Below are positions 8,604-16,454 of a DNA stretch of 64,000 nt, one piece after another (position 1 is the first letter of the stretch; every line of letters begins with the position of its first letter). Source of the DNA: Mesorhizobium sp. M7A.F.Ca.US.008.03.1.1 (lineage in GTDB: Bacteria; Pseudomonadota; Alphaproteobacteria; Rhizobiales; Rhizobiaceae); the NCBI RefSeq assembly GCF_003997495.1, contig NZ_RZRU01000010.1, forward strand, positions 138,588 through 202,587, in the 5' to 3' direction. Under the pieces are notes generated by a model. That model searched no databases and had not been told where the DNA came from. It saw nothing but the letters and a program-made list of their open reading frames with translations. The position numbers and the translations under genes are program-made.

Positions 8604-10010
8604 ATGCGCTTGAGCAATCTGGGAACCGAGCAACTCCGGGAGAAGGATAGAAGCTTCGTCTTCCATCCTTCTACGCATCTGGCCAAGCACAGCCGAGGCG
8701 AAACGCCAAATAGGATTATGGCCGGTGCGGAAGGCGTCTATATCTGGGACACCGAAGGCCGAAGGAGCCTCGACGGTTTCGGAGGACTCTACTGCGTCAA
8801 CATGGGATATGGATGCACGGAGATCGCCGAGGCCATTGCCAGGCAAGCACACGAATTGCCGTTCGCGCACGTCTATGCCAGCCAAGGTACGGAGCCGGTC
8901 GCCCTGTTGGCAGAGGCCGTGGTCGAGTATTTCGGTCAGAACATGCGAAGGGTCTATTTCGGCCTCTCCGGTTCCGATGCCAACGAAACCAACATCAAGC
9001 TGGTCTGGTACTATAATAACATTCTTGGCCGGCCCGAAAAGAAAAAGATCATCTCGCGAAATCGCGGCTATCACGGGTCTGGATTGGTCACGGGTAGCCT
9101 AACTGGCCTTCCCTTCTTTCACAATTTCTTCGACCTGCCTCTGGATTTGGTGCGCCATACAACCACGCCGCACTATTACCGCCAGGCGCGTGTCGAGGAG
9201 AGCGAGGAAGCGTTCTCCCGGCGCTGTGCCGATGAGCTTGAAGCCTTGATCCTGGCCGAAGGACCGGAAACGGTTGCAGCTTTTATCGGAGAGCCGGTAC
9301 TTGGGACAGGAGGTATTGTGCCGCCCCCCAAAGGGTACTGGACGTCCATTCAAGCGGTGCTCGACAAATACGATATCCTTCTAATCGCGGATGAAGTGGT
9401 CTGTGGCTTCGCGCGAACCGGCGAGAAGTTCGGTTCCCACCTGTATAACATGCGTCCGGATTTCGTGACCATCGCAAAGGGTTTGAGTTCCGCCTACCTC
9501 CCCATCTCCGGGTCAATCATTGGCGACCGTGTCTGGTCGGTTTTGGAACAAGGAACTGAGAAGCACGGCGCACTCGGCCACGGCTGGACATATTCGGGGC
9601 ACACGCTTTGTGCCGCAGCCGCGCTCGCCAATATTCGACTGCTTAAAGAAAAAAATATTCTGGAGCATGTCCGCGATGTTGGACCGTATTGGCAAGACCG
9701 GATGAAGGCCGAGCTGGCGGGACATCCCATCGTTGGTGAAGTTCGCGGAGTGGGTATCCTGTCGGCCGTAGAGATGATGCGGGACCCAAAACAAAGGATA
9801 CCATTCGAACCCGACCTTCAGGTCGGGGTGCGCACTGCAGCTGCTCTGTTTGAGAATGGTGTCATCGGACGGGCCATGCCGCATGGCGACATCCTCGGTT
9901 ATGCCCCCCCCCTGATCATTACCCGAAAAGAGATCGACATCATTGTCGACGCGACGGTAAAGTCGGTCGATACCACCTATCGCGCGCTGAAGGCCGAGGG
10001 TGCCGTATGA
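8604..10010 (+). CDS. Class III (omega-type) PLP-dependent aminotransferase, y4uB-like
   Basis: 468 residues from the ATG at 8604, which has GAGGAGAGG just upstream; the frame is open from 8547 but the longer start lacks a ribosome site. Fold-type I features: FGLSGSDANETNIKLVWYYNN (about 119-139, PLP phosphate contact), NRGYHGS (Tyr/His stacking on the cofactor), FIGEPVLGTGG (Glu230), IADEVVCGFARTG (Asp263) and the Schiff-base lysine in VTIAKGLSS (Lys292). Enzymes of this class move amino groups from omega-amino acids such as GABA, beta-alanine or diamines to pyruvate or another keto acid. It strongly resembles the y4uB protein of the Rhizobium NGR234 symbiotic plasmid as I recall it. A GABA aminotransferase role would fit with the semialdehyde dehydrogenases in the window, but is inference. 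Confidence 0.9.
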   Translation: MRLSNLGTEQLREKDRSFVFHPSTHLAKHSRGETPNRIMAGAEGVYIWDTEGRRSLDGFGGLYCVNMGYGCTEIAEAIARQAHELPFAHVYASQGTEPVALLAEAVVEYFGQNMRRVYFGLSGSDANETNIKLVWYYNNILGRPEKKKIISRNRGYHGSGLVTGSLTGLPFFHNFFDLPLDLVRHTTTPHYYRQARVEESEEAFSRRCADELEALILAEGPETVAAFIGEPVLGTGGIVPPPKGYWTSIQAVLDKYDILLIADEVVCGFARTGEKFGSHLYNMRPDFVTIAKGLSSAYLPISGSIIGDRVWSVLEQGTEKHGALGHGWTYSGHTLCAAAALANIRLLKEKNILEHVRDVGPYWQDRMKAELAGHPIVGEVRGVGILSAVEMMRDPKQRIPFEPDLQVGVRTAAALFENGVIGRAMPHGDILGYAPPLIITRKEIDIIVDATVKSVDTTYRALKAEGAV

Positions 10011-10202
10011 TTTTGCGATCGCGAAGGAGCGAGTCCGGAGGCAGGCATGTCCCTGCGCGCTACTGCGCCGAGCAGACCCAAAACTGTTGAATTCCAGATA
10101 TCTGATCTTGAGCATGCTCCGGGCTATTTCAGTCACGATTTGTAACCGAATCAGTTCTGCCGCCGCTGTCCTGTTGCCCAACGACCAGGACCTCTGTGCG
10201 GC

Positions 10203-10245
10203 GCGCCCTGCGGGTGTACCTCCCCGCCGGCAGGGCGCCCTTTTT
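10203..10245 (+). terminator. Rho-independent terminator
   Basis: A 9-bp perfect stem, GCGCCCTGC with GCAGGGCGC, is followed directly by CC and five T. It lies 190 bases beyond the aminotransferase stop and probably ends that transcript. Confidence 0.6.
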
Positions 10246-10264
10246 GACCCACGTAATCAGTATC

Positions 10265-10367
10265 ATTATGGCCCGTGCGGGATCGAGGGTCTGGTAAAGG
10301 TCATCTGCACGTTCCGATGCAGATTGAGCTTAGACGTGCCCTTTACATCATTGCAGCGGGCCATAAT
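10265..10367. repeat. Nested three-stem hairpin element
   Basis: Three pairs of inverted repeats are nested with a common centre: ATTATGGCCCG (10265-10275) with CGGGCCATAAT (10357-10367); GTAAAGG (10294-10300) with CCTTTAC (10340-10346); ATCTGCA (10303-10309) with TGCAGAT (10318-10324). The whole can form one long interrupted hairpin as RNA or a cruciform as DNA. No protein frame explains it. It might be a small mobile repeat, a structured RNA or a processing site. Confidence 0.5.
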
Positions 10368-10880
10368 CATTGCGGTGAATTTTATCACGTCAGGTATATA
10401 GAAGGACGATACTCACACGCCACCCCGTTCACAAGGAAAGGCATTTTAATATTGTTGAGACGATTTGCCTATCAAAGAAAAGAAAGCATCGCAACACTTC
10501 TTTGCGGATCACGGCGCCCCGGGTGGGGGATGAGCGGCTATCCGAATTGTTATGCTAATGCCGACCCAAATTCCTGCAAAAGCTGGGGTCAATGATGGCT
10601 TTTGGTCAGCGCAGGATGATTTCTCCTGATTTGGTCGGTGCAGGGGCGGTCATGATTTAATGCATGGAGATTCTCTGATTGAGCTGTTGAGATCATGAGG
10701 CGTCTGCCAGACGCCCATCGGGTGAGCCCAGCATGATTGGGATGACCGACGAAGATCGAAAGTGTGGCAGCATTCTGGAGCCCGGTCAGCCCAGCGACGC
10801 CCGCGAATTCAATCACGTTTGTCGGGACATACACGACGCAGCCGGAAGGCGTGCAGAAAGAGGAAGAATCGAGCGCGACG

Positions 10881-11618
10881 ATGACGAGGCACATGCCACT
10901 TGTTTTCGAGACATTCCTTGAAAGACTGTCACAGAGTATCGATGAGGCAGATTTCCGGGATGCCATGGCTGAGGCGGCCGGACGACTTGACCTAATCTTC
11001 TTTGCCTACCTCTCCTTGCCAGCACGGCCTTCCGGCAAACCGAGGTTAATTTCAAACTATCCACCCCGCTGGACCAGACAGTATCTGGAAAATCAGTATG
11101 AGAAACTCGATCCTGTGGTCTTGCGTGCTCGAAATGGCGGCTGCCCGTTTCACTGGGGATCGAATTTGGGAGGCGATAAAATGTCGCCGGCTCAACAGCA
11201 GCTATTCGATGAGGCGGCTCAATTCAGCATCTGCTGCGGTTTGACGATCCCAATTGTCGATCTCCGCGGCCGCATCGCTGCGGTTACTTTTGCCGCCGAT
11301 GAGCCTCGTCCAGTATTTCTTCGGGTCGCTGAGCGGTACGAACAAGCTCTTCAACTGATGGCGGCCTGCTTTCATCGTTGCGTTCGCCGCAAATTGCCGA
11401 GCGATCGAACAGTGGATGGGGTTTCGCTGACATCCCGCGAATATGAGTGCCTGAGGTGGGCAGCGCGGGGTAATTCAGCCTGGGTGACCGGCCGCATCTT
11501 GGGTATCAAGCCACGCACGATCGCTTTTCATTTGGACAATGCCAAGAAGAAGCTAGGCGTGCGAACCCAAAATCAGGCTATAGCCCTTTTGGGGTCCGAA
11601 GGGTCCTCAATTGTCTGA
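10881..11618 (+). CDS. LuxR/TraR-family quorum-sensing regulator
   Basis: 245 residues from ATG 10881; the frame is open upstream to 10764 but without a better start. The N-terminal half has the acyl-homoserine-lactone pocket signature: SNYPPRWTRQYLENQYEKLDPVV with Trp64, Tyr68, Asp77 and Pro78, then HWG (Trp92). The C-terminal half is a GerE/LuxR helix-turn-helix: LTSREYECLRWAARGNSAWVTGRILGIKPRTIAFHLDNAKKKLGV. Such proteins bind DNA on sensing AHLs. No luxI-type synthase is in the window. The proximity to qseM/qseC-like pairs suggests a TraR-type role in ICE transfer, which is inference. Confidence 0.85.
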   Translation: MTRHMPLVFETFLERLSQSIDEADFRDAMAEAAGRLDLIFFAYLSLPARPSGKPRLISNYPPRWTRQYLENQYEKLDPVVLRARNGGCPFHWGSNLGGDKMSPAQQQLFDEAAQFSICCGLTIPIVDLRGRIAAVTFAADEPRPVFLRVAERYEQALQLMAACFHRCVRRKLPSDRTVDGVSLTSREYECLRWAARGNSAWVTGRILGIKPRTIAFHLDNAKKKLGVRTQNQAIALLGSEGSSIV

Positions 11619-11792
11619 GAAGCTTTTTGATCCCCTTGTGCTCGGGCCATTCGATCGCGCGCTTTGTATCGAGCGTTGACTGGATGCCGAGATCTTCTGT
11701 TCCGCCGGCTCGGGCGATGCAGCCGTATTCTTCCAGTCCGCGCCGGTGATCATAGTCTATGGGTGCTCGAGCGGGTGTGTCGTCGCTGACGA

Positions 11793-11798
11793 GCTAGT
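11793..11798. repeat. Left target-site duplication of the IS481-family element
   Basis: GCTAGT directly outside the left inverted repeat is repeated at 12834-12839. It fits the NCTAGN target reported for IS481. It supplies the TAG stop codon of the transposase. Confidence 0.7.
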
Positions 11799-12750
11799 TG
11801 TGGAGCCTCAACAGGTTGTCCTCGGTTAGAGCGAGGCGACTGATAGGTGTTTTGGACTTTAGGCTCCCGTGGGGACGGTGCCAATTGTATCTGTGCAGCC
11901 AGACCGGCAACTCTGCGGCGCGGTGATCTGAAGTCGGATAAGCGATGGCATAAGCCCATTCGCGCAGTGCTGTCTGGATGAAGCGCTCGGCCTTGCCATT
12001 GGTCTTGGGTGTATAGGGTCTTGTCCTGACGTGCTTGAGGCCGAGATCGCGGCAGGCCTTGGCGAAGGCCTTTGATCTGTAGCAGGAGCCGTTGTCGGTC
12101 ATGACGCGGGCTATCGTGACGCCGAGGCTGGCGTAGTAGGCCACCGCCGCCTTGAGGAAGGCGATGGCGCTTTCTTTTTTCTCGTCGGGCAGGATCTGCG
12201 AGAAGGCGATGCGGGAGGCGTCGTCGATGCAGACATGGACGAACTCCCAACTGCTGCCGCGCGAGCTGGCATTGCCGGTGCGCTTGCCGGTAATGCGATG
12301 ACCGATGCGCTCGAAACGACCGAGCTTCTTGATATCGATATGGATCATCTCGCCAGGATGCTCGCGCTCGTAGCGTCGGATCGGCTCGGCCGGTTCGATA
12401 TCCCGCAACCGCGACAGTCCGGCACGCTTGAGAACCCGGCTAACGGTGGCGGGCGAGACGCCGACCTCATGGGCGATGTGCTTGCCGGTCCAACGTTGCC
12501 GCCGCAGCGCCATGATGCGCTCGGCGATCAACGCAGCGGTGGCCTGCGGCATATTGGCGGGCCGCGAGGAACGGTCGATCATGCCGGCCCGCCCTTCGGA
12601 CTTGTAGCGCTCGACCCAGCGCGCCACGATCTTGGCCGACACGCCGTAGACACGCGCCGCATGGGCTTTGGAGAAAGCGCCTTCTATCACCGACAGCGCC
12701 ATCTCCTCTCGACGCAGCGGTGTGAGACGGGCATTCTTATGGATGTTCAT
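11794..12750 (-). CDS. IS481-family transposase
   Basis: 318 residues from the ATG at 12750, with GGAGGGTCC upstream. The N-terminus carries a helix-turn-helix (FSKAHAARVYGVSAKIVARWVERYKSEG) and a second winged helix (GKHIAHEVGVSPATVSRVLKRAGLSR). The DDE integrase core follows: HIDIKKLGRF (first Asp), VMTDNGSCYRS (second Asp) and KTNGKAERFIQTALREW (Glu). All three acidic residues are present, so it is probably active. The stop TAG lies in the target duplication rather than in the element. Confidence 0.9.
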   Translation of the reverse strand: MNIHKNARLTPLRREEMALSVIEGAFSKAHAARVYGVSAKIVARWVERYKSEGRAGMIDRSSRPANMPQATAALIAERIMALRRQRWTGKHIAHEVGVSPATVSRVLKRAGLSRLRDIEPAEPIRRYEREHPGEMIHIDIKKLGRFERIGHRITGKRTGNASSRGSSWEFVHVCIDDASRIAFSQILPDEKKESAIAFLKAAVAYYASLGVTIARVMTDNGSCYRSKAFAKACRDLGLKHVRTRPYTPKTNGKAERFIQTALREWAYAIAYPTSDHRAAELPVWLHRYNWHRPHGSLKSKTPISRLALTEDNLLRLHN

Positions 12751-12833
12751 TCGGACCCTCCGGTGAGTGCTGAAGCTTGGTAACTCCAGTCTCCCCGGTC
12801 CGGTCCGAATGGACAACCTCCCGAAAGCTCACA
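11799..12833 (-). mobile_element. Intact IS481-family insertion sequence
   Basis: 1035 bp. Both ends begin TGTG on their own strand and share the inner block AGGTTGTCC; over 23 bp the two ends match at about 15 positions. Flanking 6-bp duplications GCTAGT mark a clean insertion. The single transposase gene reads leftward and fills most of the element. A short stretch at 14021-14045 matches one end (TGTGAGCTTTC then AGGTTGTCCAT), a relic of another insertion. Confidence 0.75.
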
Positions 12834-12839
12834 GCTAGT
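12834..12839. repeat. Right target-site duplication of the IS481-family element
   Basis: GCTAGT immediately outside the right terminal repeat, identical to 11793-11798. Confidence 0.7.
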
Positions 12840-13188
12840 CGTGCGGTTATATAGTTTCCGAGGATGGCCCGCTTGCATACCTGCCTGCCGGTAATCTCTA
12901 ACCCTTGACTTAGGGCGATGGCTATCGGTTATGCGGCTTGAAAGCGAAGAGGTGGACCCTTCGTCGAGCGCCGGTACGATATGGAGTGCTGCTCCGGGCT
13001 AATACCCATCCAGACAGAGCGGAACCTTCTATCACGTCAGACGCTCGGACAGTTGCCAAACCCCGATTTCCTGGGAACTGAATTGTGCTCGCCACCGGGT
13101 CCATTTTGCCGGCGCGTCTGTGGTGCAGGCCCCGATCAGCCTGACCAATGGCACAGGAACGCTTCTATGACCGAGCACTGCGAATTTG
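12840..13188. other. Intergenic stretch without recognisable gene
   Basis: Right flank of the IS insertion. I see no frame with family resemblance and no structured repeat. Confidence 0.4.
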
Positions 13189-13470
13189 TCAGCTGGCGAA
13201 CAATTCCTTGTAGCCGCTCGTCACCATCCAGTTCGCACGGTCGAGATGACTACGAAGCGCCTTCCTGGCGCGCTCCGGTTCAAGTGCCGGATCAATGCCG
13301 AGGATCAGTTGGGCCATTTCCTCTTCGGGCGCCTCATCGGCTGAGGCGTCCAGGAGCCTCATATAGATGGTAAAGTGCGCCCTGTCGTAGGCGGTAAGAC
13401 GGTCAGACCAAGGGACTTCGTCGAGCAGTGTTGAGCTTTGAGTCCTATCTGTTCCCGTTGATTGATTCAT
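13189..13470 (-). CDS. DUF2285 small protein, QseM-like antiactivator (copy 1)
   Basis: 93 residues if started at ATG 13470; the frame is open to 13581 but that would run into the divergent promoter. The core DEVPWSDRLTAYDRAHFTIYM, then RLLDASADEAPEEEMAQLILGID and RSHLDRANWMVTSGYKELF, is a DUF2285 domain. In Mesorhizobium ICEMlSym, QseM is a small DUF2285 protein that binds and blocks TraR and FseA, and it is encoded divergently from the XRE repressor QseC. Here too an XRE gene stands divergently at 13586, and the intergenic DNA contains two palindromes. The assignment as QseM rests on domain and gene arrangement. Copy 2 at 14258 is about 80% identical in protein. Confidence 0.6.
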   Translation of the reverse strand: MNQSTGTDRTQSSTLLDEVPWSDRLTAYDRAHFTIYMRLLDASADEAPEEEMAQLILGIDPALEPERARKALRSHLDRANWMVTSGYKELFAS

Positions 13471-13515
13471 GTCTGCCGCGAACCTCGCATGTTGATCGCT
13501 GGATCCAAGGCAGAA

Positions 13516-13549
13516 TATCCCAAAATGGGATAATCCGAAACGGGGATTA
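13516..13549. promoter_or_regulatory. Tandem palindromic operators between qseM-like and qseC-like genes
   Basis: TATCCCA-N3-TGGGATA (13516-13532) is a perfect palindrome, and the overlapping TAATCC-N7-GGATTA (13531-13549) is a second one. Related half sites (ATCCC / TAATCC) suggest one dimeric repressor bound at two adjacent sites, as expected for QseC autoregulation and a bistable switch. The centre of both lies between the two divergent starts. Confidence 0.55.
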
Positions 13550-13585
13550 GTCGCTGAGCCGGTCTCTACCTGCCGGTTCACCTAA

Positions 13586-13819
13586 ATGCCCAAATCTCTT
13601 CGATCTCCCCGCCACCAGCGGTTTCTGGCCCAGTTGATCTCACTGCGCAATGTCAAAGGGCTGACGCAGGCGCAGGTGGCTGAGAAGCTTGGTCGTCCGC
13701 AATCTTTCGTGGCGAAATATGAGGGTGGCGAACGGCGTCTCGATGTCATTGAGTTTCTCGACGTAACTGCGGCCCTCGATGCTGATCCGTGTGAGATTCT
13801 GTTGAGCCTGCGCACGTAG
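13586..13819 (+). CDS. XRE-family repressor, QseC-like (copy 1)
   Basis: 77 residues. A Cro/C1 helix-turn-helix is plain: FLAQLISLRNVKGLTQAQVAEKLGRPQSFVAKYEGGERRLDVIEFLDVTAAL. The protein is little more than the DNA-binding domain, like QseC of ICEMlSym. It diverges from the DUF2285 gene at 13189-13470, with the palindromic operators in between. There is no clear ribosome site before ATG 13586. Its likely job is to set expression of the divergent antiactivator and of itself. Confidence 0.65.
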   Translation: MPKSLRSPRHQRFLAQLISLRNVKGLTQAQVAEKLGRPQSFVAKYEGGERRLDVIEFLDVTAALDADPCEILLSLRT

Positions 13820-14257
13820 TGGGCGCCCGCGCCCATCACCGCGCGTGCCGTGTGCCGGTGGGTCGAGCCCCGATTTTCTTGGCTCTGGCGTCTCGACCAT
13901 TCCGCTGCGCCTCCTAGCGCGTCGTTAGACTCTCGCAATTCGCTCTGTTTTGTGCCTTTCTCAGCAGGTGGCGCCGCATCCTTCTAGGCCCGCCGCGGCG
14001 TCCCGCAACCCTTAGCCAGCTGTGAGCTTTCAGTAGGTTGTCCATCCGGCCCTTCGGATGCGGTGCGGCTCAGACGGCGGACCCGTTCCTGTCATGATTC
14101 GCCGCCGCACCCATTCCTGGGAAGCAGCCATTGGCGAGCGGAGGACAAAATGATGAGACAGCGAAGCGCTGGGCCATCCGCGCTGTGGTGATACGTCGAT
14201 GCATGGCGGTTGCGCGACTTCGTTGCTTGAAGCGAAGCGACCGCACCGCCCATTTCG
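13820..14257. other. Spacer between two qseM/qseC-like modules
   Basis: No gene is evident. It contains AGGCCCGCCGCGGC at 13987-14000, which recurs at 15038-15051 downstream of the second module, supporting a segmental duplication; and at 14021-14045 a relic end of the IS481-family element. Confidence 0.45.
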
Positions 14258-14524
14258 TCAACTGGCGAACAAATCCTTGTAGCCGCTCGTCACCACCCAG
14301 TTTGCACGGTCGAGATGACTGCGAAGAACGTTGCGTGCGCGCTCAGGTTCGCGTGCCGGATCAATGCCGAGGATCACTTTGGCCATTTCCTCTTCAGTGG
14401 CGTTGTCGGCCGAGGCGTCCAGGAGCCTCATATAGGTTGTAAAGTGGTCCTTGTCGTAGGCTGTAATGCGGTCCGACCAGGGGACCTCGTCGGCGAACGG
14501 CGTGTTCGATCTGGGCTGCAACAT
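14258..14524 (-). CDS. DUF2285 small protein, QseM-like antiactivator (copy 2)
   Basis: 88 residues starting MLQPRSNTPFADEVPWSDRITAYDK without the N-terminal extension of copy 1. The DUF2285 core is conserved through ANWVVTSGYKDLFAS. It is divergent from an XRE gene (14640), as copy 1 is from its own. The downstream end of both copies shares a near-identical stretch of about 100 bases. Differences at acidic positions (NATEEEM versus EAPEEEM) may reflect divergence of partner specificity or drift. Confidence 0.6.
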   Translation of the reverse strand: MLQPRSNTPFADEVPWSDRITAYDKDHFTTYMRLLDASADNATEEEMAKVILGIDPAREPERARNVLRSHLDRANWVVTSGYKDLFAS

Positions 14525-14639
14525 CGCTAATTCTATCTCCGGCCAATGGACCCGCGAAGCCCTGTGCCTGCTAAATGTGGATTACATATTATAGTTGATA
14601 AACTCAAGCCGCCTGATCCGCTGGCTTGCGTGCATGGAT

Positions 14640-14852
14640 ATGCGCAAGTTGGTCGGACGGAATGTGCAGAGGATCAGGCAAAGGAAGCGCCTGACGCAGG
14701 AGCAGCTTGCGGAGATTTCCGGGTTCAGTCAGCAGTACATCAGCGGCTTGGAGAAAGGCCGAAGAAATCCGACAATTATCACGATCTATGAACTGGCATT
14801 GGCCCTCGGCGTCAGCCACATGGATCTGGTTCGGCCCGACAAACAGGCATGA
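14640..14852 (+). CDS. XRE-family repressor, QseC-like (copy 2)
   Basis: 70 residues from ATG 14640 (ATG 14634 is an alternative). The Cro/C1-type helix-turn-helix is LVGRNVQRIRQRKRLTQEQLAEISGFSQQYISGLEKGRRNPTI. It differs much more from copy 1 than the paired DUF2285 proteins do from one another, so it may recognise a different operator; the perfect palindromes of module 1 are not present in the 14525-14633 gap, which is AT-rich around 14580-14610. Confidence 0.65.
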   Translation: MRKLVGRNVQRIRQRKRLTQEQLAEISGFSQQYISGLEKGRRNPTIITIYELALALGVSHMDLVRPDKQA

Positions 14853-15329
14853 TACACCCGCCCTCCAAGTAGCTGGCCGCCTGATGGCGCGCGCCGGGTG
14901 CTCGTGAACCCAGGCTTTTCTTAGGGTCCCCCGGCAGCCCCTGCCATTTGGCTCGCCCTGGCCCGGCGCACCCTATTGGACAGTCGGCCGCTGCGGTTTT
15001 TGTCAGCCTTTCCTGGGGCGGTCGGCATTGCCTTTTAGGCCCGCCGCGGCCTCCCGCAACCTTCGCTCTCGCTTCAGGTCCTTCTCTTGGTTACGATCCT
15101 TCGGATGCGGTTCGCCTCTTTCAGCGGGCCTAATCGCTTTCTGCCGCCCACCCCACGGGGACAGCCACGCGAGACTAGTATGGAGCGTTGCGGTTAGCGC
15201 ACGAACAGCAAAGGAACTGAAAAAACAGGCAACTGTCGAAGCATGGCTGAACCAGCCATCGTGTCGGCATCTTGGAGCCGCGTGTTCGCCTTGAGGCCCT
15301 GCCGGTAGGATCCCTGCAGTTGAAGTCAT
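14853..15329. other. Intergenic stretch before the NifA-type promoter
   Basis: No gene seen. It shares the AGGCCCGCCGCGGC-containing block with 13987. The right end leads into the regulatory region of the EamA operon. Confidence 0.4.
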
Positions 15330-15345
15330 TGTCGGCATTCTGACA
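15330..15345 (+). promoter_or_regulatory. NifA upstream activator site of the EamA / fusion-enzyme operon
   Basis: TGTCGGCATTCTGACA is a perfect TGT-N10-ACA NifA site. It ends 66 bases before the -24 element, a normal distance for an enhancer-like site. Confidence 0.75.
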
Positions 15346-15411
15346 ACAATGGACATGAACCGCCGAACTATCAAGGCGACCAGGTTGTTGTCTAGCAATG
15401 GTTTTCCGAAT

Positions 15412-15427
15412 CGGCACGGCACTTGCG
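15412..15427 (+). promoter_or_regulatory. Sigma-54 (-24/-12) promoter of the EamA / fusion-enzyme operon
   Basis: CGGCACGGCACTTGCG fits TGGCACG-N4-TTGC at all but the first base, with the obligatory GG and GC ten bases apart. Transcription would start near 15438, leaving a leader of about 70 bases before the ATG at 15510. Confidence 0.75.
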
Positions 15428-15509
15428 TTACCAAAAACAAGTACGCCGCGGCACGGATCGCCCAAGAGGCTGAACGACCTGATCTGTTTGACCCTCGCAG
15501 CAGGGGTGG

Positions 15510-16454
15510 ATGGCTAACACAAAGGAAACTTTGAAGGTGGACGTTTTCGAAAGTTCTCCAATACCTGTCAGGAAAACACGGACGCCATCTTTCTCGGTGG
15601 ATCTAGCCTTGCTGGGAGTCGCATTCGTTTGGGGGGCGAGCTATCCGGTCGGGAAAGGCGCACTGTTCTACGCGCCGGTTTCGATACTTGTTCTTTATCG
15701 CTTCCTGATTACTACGATCATTACGGCAGTGGCTGCAAGACATGAGATCGCATTGGTCTCCTGGGGCGATTTCATCCGCGGCTTCGCATTGGGAACAATA
15801 CTTTTTTGCATCTTTATTGCTGAAACTTACGGCGTTGCATCGACAAGCGCAATGAACACGGCCTTGATCATATCGCTTTGTGTGATTTTCACGCCGAGCA
15901 TCGACTATGGGCTATCACGGCGACTTCCACCTACGGGCATTTTGGCAAGTGCTGCCATAGCGTGCATCGGTGTCGGCATTCTCACTGGCGGGATCAGCAG
16001 GTTCAGCCCGGGTGACGCGCTTGTCTTGGGGGCCGCGATTCTGCGAGCGGTTATGGTCGTTTCCACCAAACGCCTTCTGGCCGGCCGGCAGATTTCATCT
16101 GCAGCCCTGACGGCCATCCAAGGATCGACGGTGGCAACACTTACTTTCGTTTTGGCCGTCGCTCAGTTCGGAATTTCAGGCCTTGTTGTGAGGGCCACCC
16201 TTCAGTTTTGGGGCGCTGTTGCCTTCCTTGCACTCTTCTGCACCCTCGCTGCATTCTACATTCAAAATGCCGCAGTGAGAAAATCCACACCGACACGGGT
16301 TGGCTTCTTGATGGGAACAGAACCTTTTTTTGGTTTCGTTCTAGCGCACCTTCTTCTGAATGAGCCTTTGACAGTACCGAGCTTGATAGGCGCAGGCCTC
16401 GTCCTCGCTGCGACGTTTGCTGGCATCTGGTTTGAGAGCAGGACATCCAAATGA
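15510..16454 (+). CDS. EamA/DMT-family transporter, probably a small-molecule exporter
   Basis: 314 residues with about ten hydrophobic helices in two EamA repeats: the first begins [21 protein letters not shown] (about 30-50), the second around [17 protein letters not shown] and ends [27 protein letters not shown], the usual end of the repeat. EamA proteins of the RhtA/YdcZ kind export amino acids or metabolites across the inner membrane. ATG 15510 has AGGGG upstream. Its stop overlaps the next start as ATGA (16451-16454), so the two proteins are made together. The sigma-54 promoter with a NifA site points to expression in nodules. The natural cargo is probably the product of the next gene, by inference. 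Confidence 0.85.
   Translation: MANTKETLKVDVFESSPIPVRKTRTPSFSVDLALLGVAFVWGASYPVGKGALFYAPVSILVLYRFLITTIITAVAARHEIALVSWGDFIRGFALGTILFCIFIAETYGVASTSAMNTALIISLCVIFTPSIDYGLSRRLPPTGILASAAIACIGVGILTGGISRFSPGDALVLGAAILRAVMVVSTKRLLAGRQISSAALTAIQGSTVATLTFVLAVAQFGISGLVVRATLQFWGAVAFLALFCTLAAFYIQNAAVRKSTPTRVGFLMGTEPFFGFVLAHLLLNEPLTVPSLIGAGLVLAATFAGIWFESRTSK

Noticed and set aside
9513..10181. 222-codon minus-strand frame opposite the aminotransferase
   Set aside because: Shadow of the class III aminotransferase; no family signature.
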